From Rubrivivax sp. (GTDB lineage: Bacteria > Pseudomonadota > Gammaproteobacteria > Burkholderiales > Burkholderiaceae_C), in the NCBI GenBank assembly GCA_027484885.1, contig JAIXSD010000340.1, positions 1 to 8,190 on the forward strand: 8,190 nt of DNA. The letters run 5' to 3'. Of this stretch, positions 5,733 through 8,190 are shown piece after piece (within the stretch, counting starts at the first letter, position 1; the number at the start of each line of letters is the position of its first letter). Made by a program: the position numbers and the translations under genes. Below the pieces are notes generated by a model. That model saw nothing but the letters and a program-made list of their open reading frames with translations. It had not been told where the DNA came from and did not search any database.

Positions 5733-6179
5733 TCAGTTCACCGCGAGCACGACCTTGACGCTGGCATCGGCGGCGGACTTTTCGATGTAGCCGATGGCGT
5801 CGACATTGCTCGCCACGAACTTGCGGATCTCGACCGAGCTGGCCAGCGCGCGCGGCGGCGTGCCCTTGCCCGAGAAGGTCAGGCGCGACCAGGCGGCCTT
5901 GACCTGCGAGCTCGATTTGCCCGCCACCTTGGCGTAGAACTCTTCGTAGAGCGGGCCGGCTTCCAGCTGGTCCACTGGCGCGGCCGTGCCGCCCGAGGGC
6001 ATGACGTTCGATTTGCCGAGGAACAGGGCGCTGACCTGCTCGGCGCTCATATTGGCGACCGGGTTCTTCGGGTTGACGATGATGACCATCTCGGCCCAGG
6101 CGCTGCCCAGGCTGAGGCTGAGCAACAGGCCGGCCAGAACACGGGCGGGGTGGTGACGATGCATGAGGGTGGCTTTCAT
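5733..6179 (-). CDS. Small PstS-like periplasmic substrate-binding protein
   Basis: A 148-residue protein of the PBP-like/PstS superfamily, often labelled phosphate ABC transporter substrate-binding protein. A Sec signal peptide with n-region MKATLMHRHHPARV and a hydrophobic core at 14-25 ends at SAWA, with predicted cleavage before E30. The mature part has the characteristic VNPKNPVANMSAEQVSALFL, GGTAAPVDQ and GYIEKSA segments. At about 120 mature residues it is only around half the length of classical PstS, so it may form a single lobe rather than a two-lobe clamp. Start ATG 6177-6179 has AGGAG six bases upstream. It lies 32 bases after the porin gene on the same strand, so co-transcription is likely. 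No pstC, pstA or pstB is present in the window, so phosphate transport is unproven; a helper role for the porin is as likely. Confidence 0.87.
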   Translation of the reverse strand: MKATLMHRHHPARVLAGLLLSLSLGSAWAEMVIIVNPKNPVANMSAEQVSALFLGKSNVMPSGGTAAPVDQLEAGPLYEEFYAKVAGKSSSQVKAAWSRLTFSGKGTPPRALASSVEIRKFVASNVDAIGYIEKSAADASVKVVLAVN

Positions 6180-6211
6180 GAGAGGCTCCTGCAAGAGGGG
6201 TCGGTGCGGGC

Positions 6212-7438
6212 TCAGAACACGGTGTCGAGCGAGAGGGACAGCAGCTTGGAATTGCCGACGAAATCGAGCGCTGGCCCGGATTTGTCCTTGAAGCGGTCCC
6301 ACTGCAGCTTGAGCGCCGTGGCGCGGCCCAGCTCGTAGCGCAGCGACAGGCTCAGCGTGTCGTCGCGCTGCACGGTGTCGGGCGCCCAGCGGTTGGTTTC
6401 GCGATAGCGGCCCAGGGTCAGCATGGGCGTGAATTTGCCGATGCGCCGCCCCACCGCCACGGCCACGCCATTGGCTTTGTAGGAGAAATCGGAGCGGTCG
6501 AAGATGCTGTACTCCGAGCGCAGCAGCCAGTCTTCCCAGTCGATGTTGGCGGCCACGCCGTAGATCAGCTGCGACTGGCCCTGCGTCACTTGCATGCGCG
6601 TGCCGTCGCTGTAGTCCCACTGGTCGACCTTGTTCTTGATCAGGTTGAAGCGCAGGGTCAGCCAGTCGTTGGCCACCTCGAGATCGGCGCCGACGATGTG
6701 CTTCCAGGTGATGTCCTGGCGCGCCTGGTAGTAGATCTTGGCGGCGTCGTTGTCCTTGGTGGCCTCGCGGCCGGCAAAGGCGCTGCCGCGCAGCGACCAG
6801 TCACCGAGCTGGGTGCTGTACGCGGCGGTGAAGCCGTTGAAATTGATCGCCTCCCAGCCGTAGACGTCTTGCGGCGGGCGGATCCAGTTGTAGGCATAGC
6901 CCACGTCCTGAAAGTCCGAGTAGTAAAACAGCGGCAGGCGCTTGCGCCCGGCCTGCAGGGTCCAATGGCTGTCGGGCGTGTAGCTGAGATAGGCCCATTC
7001 CAGGCCGGCCTTGAGGCCATCGACATCGCGCACCACCACCTGGCCGGTGGCCGACCATTGGCCGCCAAACTTGACCGTGCTCTGCAAGCCCAGCTTGGAT
7101 TCGGGCGAGGCGCTCCAGGATTTGCGGTACAGCCCGCCATGGCCGTAATCGGCGATGGTGCAAGGGCAGTCATAGCGGTCGAGCAACGGGGTGTCGCGCG
7201 AGCCGCTCAGCACCTTGCCCACGGCCAGGGTGCCGAAGCCCTTGAAATCAAATTCTTGTGCCTGAGCCGGCCGAGACAGGCCCAGAGTCAGCGCCAACAC
7301 GCCAAGGCCCAACAGGCCCGGCAAGGCCAGGCGCCACAGGGCTTGCGGGTCCGCGGCGGCGGCGGGCGTGGCCGCGTGTGACTCCGGGGCATCGAAGGCC
7401 GACGCCGATCCATCGCGAGAAGCAGGGGTCCAAGCCAT
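6212..7438 (-). CDS. Outer-membrane porin-like beta-barrel protein
   Basis: A 408-residue protein with beta-barrel features: alternating aromatic and polar strands (for example WTLQAGRKRLPLFYY and AAYSTQLGDWSLRGSAF) and a terminal Phe in LSLSLDTVF, the signal used by the BAM machinery. The export signal is odd. The hydrophobic core (about 37-54) is preceded by 36 residues rich in Ala, Asp and Ser, and ends at RPAQA with predicted cleavage before Q61. No internal ATG, GTG or TTG shortens this credibly, and AAGGA five bases before the ATG at 7436-7438 supports the long start. An early loop has two cysteines in YDCPCTI, uncommon in porins. The gene leads a two-gene unit with the PstS-like protein, suggesting an anion or phosphate-related channel. 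The exact porin family and its substrate are not identified. Confidence 0.85.
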   Translation of the reverse strand: MAWTPASRDGSASAFDAPESHAATPAAAADPQALWRLALPGLLGLGVLALTLGLSRPAQAQEFDFKGFGTLAVGKVLSGSRDTPLLDRYDCPCTIADYGHGGLYRKSWSASPESKLGLQSTVKFGGQWSATGQVVVRDVDGLKAGLEWAYLSYTPDSHWTLQAGRKRLPLFYYSDFQDVGYAYNWIRPPQDVYGWEAINFNGFTAAYSTQLGDWSLRGSAFAGREATKDNDAAKIYYQARQDITWKHIVGADLEVANDWLTLRFNLIKNKVDQWDYSDGTRMQVTQGQSQLIYGVAANIDWEDWLLRSEYSIFDRSDFSYKANGVAVAVGRRIGKFTPMLTLGRYRETNRWAPDTVQRDDTLSLSLRYELGRATALKLQWDRFKDKSGPALDFVGNSKLLSLSLDTVF

Positions 7439-7555
7439 GACAGTCCTTTTTCAGACAGCCTGAGCGCGCGAACATCACGCACCCACCCTCCACTCCCGCC
7501 GCCAGGCCAGGCTCGATGTCTGCGCATCGTCCCCGCCTCGCGGTCTTGGGCCAGT

Positions 7556-7574
7556 ATTGCAAACCATTGCAAAC
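7556..7574 (-). promoter_or_regulatory. Tandem decamer repeat upstream of the porin gene
   Basis: On the minus strand GTTTGCAATG is followed directly by GTTTGCAATA: nine identical bases with a 10-base period, about 118 bases before the porin start. The spacing suits a regulator dimer on one DNA face. It is not a Pho box, whose CTGTCAT units repeat every 11 bases. The rest of the leader (7439-7555) has no clear -10 box, and the second repeat runs into AATACT, a poor -10 candidate. Confidence 0.45.
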
Positions 7575-7673
7575 ATGAAACTGACGCGCGGCATCGGCGC
7601 CACATCGGCTGCGGCCCAAGCGCCAATTCATGCACACAAGTGCCGCGAAAAACAGCGGCGGGCGGCGGCGCTT

Positions 7674-8069
7674 TCAGTAGCGCTCAACCGCGGCAATCAT
7701 GCGCTGCGGCGGTTCATAGTCGCTGGGCCAGAAGTCGCGGATCTCGGTGATCTGCCCGTCCTTCAGTTCAAAGAAGGAAATGCCGGTTTCGCAGCCGCGC
7801 GCGGTCAGGAAATCGATCACCGTCACCGCGCCTCGCTCATCGACGATGCATCGCGTCACCTCCGCCCGCCAGGCCTCGGGCCAGCTGCGAAAGAACTCGA
7901 CGAAATGCTCGCGCCCGCGGATGCGCTCGCGCGTCTGCGGCACCAGGTAGACGACATCGGGGTTGAGCAAGGCCTCAAAGGCCGGCCAATCGCCGGCATT
8001 GGCCGTGCGCCAAAACTGTTCGATCAAATTCTGGTGGGCGGCGCGCAGCGTGGCATCCATGGCGGGCAT
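7674..8069 (-). CDS. SnoaL-like / nuclear transport factor 2 family protein
   Basis: A 131-residue cytoplasmic protein with one NTF2-like alpha+beta cone fold. The N-terminal helices (7-35) include FWRTANAGDWPAFEALL, followed by DVVYLVPQTRERIRGREHF (the usual 'conditions plus G-R/K-HF' segment of SnoaL_2-type proteins) and strands ending in GISFFELKDGQITEIRDFW. Family members are enzymes such as ketosteroid isomerases and polyketide cyclases, or ligand-binding proteins; substrate cannot be read from sequence. Start ATG 8067-8069 is used; a second ATG at 8058-8060 is possible, and both have weak ribosome sites. It follows the stop of a membrane-protein gene by 37 bases on the same strand, so it may be co-transcribed or use its own promoter. 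About 235 gene-free bases separate it from the porin gene. Confidence 0.85.
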   Translation of the reverse strand: MPAMDATLRAAHQNLIEQFWRTANAGDWPAFEALLNPDVVYLVPQTRERIRGREHFVEFFRSWPEAWRAEVTRCIVDERGAVTVIDFLTARGCETGISFFELKDGQITEIRDFWPSDYEPPQRMIAAVERY

Positions 8070-8090
8070 TTCGGTGCTGAAGATAGCGGC

Positions 8091-8119
8091 ATATTACTGG
8101 ATGCAATCACAGGTGTCGT
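8091..8119 (-). promoter_or_regulatory. Possible sigma-70 promoter for the SnoaL-like gene
   Basis: On the minus strand ACGACA (8119-8114) and TAATAT (8096-8091) are separated by 17 bases, each matching four of six consensus bases. Transcription would begin about 14 bases before the ATG. The -35 box lies inside the last codons of the preceding membrane-protein gene. Confidence 0.35.
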
Positions 8120-8190
8120 TCCAGGCGGATCAAGGCCAGCAAGAAGCCCATGCCCACCAGCAGCACCGCGGCGGTCAGCCACAAGGCGCC
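8107..8190 (-). CDS. C-terminus of an integral membrane protein, probably a transporter (5' part beyond window)
   Basis: The last 27 codons of a minus-strand gene that enters from the right edge and ends at TGA 8109-8107. The residues are one strongly hydrophobic helix (ALWLTAAVLLVGMGFLLALI) followed by a short charged tail, RLERHL. This is typical of the last membrane span of multi-pass transporters such as major facilitator proteins, but the fragment is too short to assign a family. Its frame is open to the very edge, and its composition fits GC-rich coding sequence. It is too short to be found by a length-filtered gene search. Confidence 0.65.
   Translation of the reverse strand, partial: GALWLTAAVLLVGMGFLLALIRLERHL

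Noticed and set aside
5553..6338. 261-codon plus-strand frame over the PstS-like gene
   Set aside because: Antisense to a protein with signal peptide, ribosome site and family motifs; no domain in the plus product.
6590..7381. 263-codon plus-strand frame opposite the porin gene
   Set aside because: Antisense shadow; the minus strand encodes a signal peptide, barrel strands and terminal Phe.
7437..7458. Two CTGTC(AT) units before the porin gene suggesting a Pho box
   Set aside because: The units are 15 bases apart rather than 11, the upstream unit is only CTGTC, and the second overlaps the start codon, so PhoB binding is not supported.
7556..7576. TTGCA in the decamer repeat as a sigma-54 -12 element
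   Set aside because: No TGGCAC-like -24 element lies at the required distance upstream of either copy.
7642..7659. GCCGC / GCGGC hairpin after the SnoaL-like gene as a terminator
   Set aside because: The stem is only 5 bp and the T-run lies inside the loop instead of after the stem.

Overview
The window is GC-rich, with tightly packed genes that use G/C-ending codons. The gene set points to a beta-proteobacterium of the order Burkholderiales: a divergent UvrA paralogue, a MatB-type malonyl-CoA synthetase followed by a cysteine-rich CWC-type mini-protein, a YlqF GTPase, and a short PstS-like periplasmic protein next to a porin. I cannot name the genus from sequence alone.

Layout, left to right. 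(1) Positions 1-401, minus strand: 5' end of a uvrA-type excinuclease gene, cut by the window edge. (2) Positions 402-783: an unusual, visibly less GC-rich divergent intergenic region with no convincing gene. (3) Positions 784-1302, plus: a free-standing receiver (REC) domain protein, closed by a perfect hairpin that includes its stop codon. (4) Plus-strand cluster 1465-4327: malonyl-CoA synthetase, a 4-bp-overlapping CWC-type Cys-rich protein, then the circularly permuted ribosome-assembly GTPase YlqF. (5) Convergent to it, 4345-5370, minus: a secreted S1/P1-type zinc nuclease. (6) Positions 5371-5732: a second gene-free region with a direct repeat and a strong hairpin. (7) Minus-strand pair 7438-5733: an outer-membrane porin-like protein followed by a small PstS-like periplasmic protein, very likely one transcript. 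(8) Positions 7674-8069, minus: a SnoaL/NTF2-like protein. (9) Positions 8107-8190, minus: the C-terminus of a multi-spanning membrane protein, cut by the right edge.

Functionally this looks like ordinary chromosomal housekeeping and accessory content. It holds DNA repair, signalling, malonate activation, ribosome assembly, a periplasmic or extracellular nuclease that could feed phosphate or nucleotide scavenging, and an envelope pair that may handle an anion such as phosphate. I found no CRISPR array, transposase, integrase, tRNA or rRNA, and no clear undescribed system. The items most worth a second look are the porin/PstS-like pair with no ABC transporter and a decamer repeat upstream, the two unexplained intergenic regions, the orphan receiver that resembles the tail of a hybrid kinase, and two substitutions at family-signature positions (Phe for Trp in the nuclease, Asp for Trp in the CWC protein).
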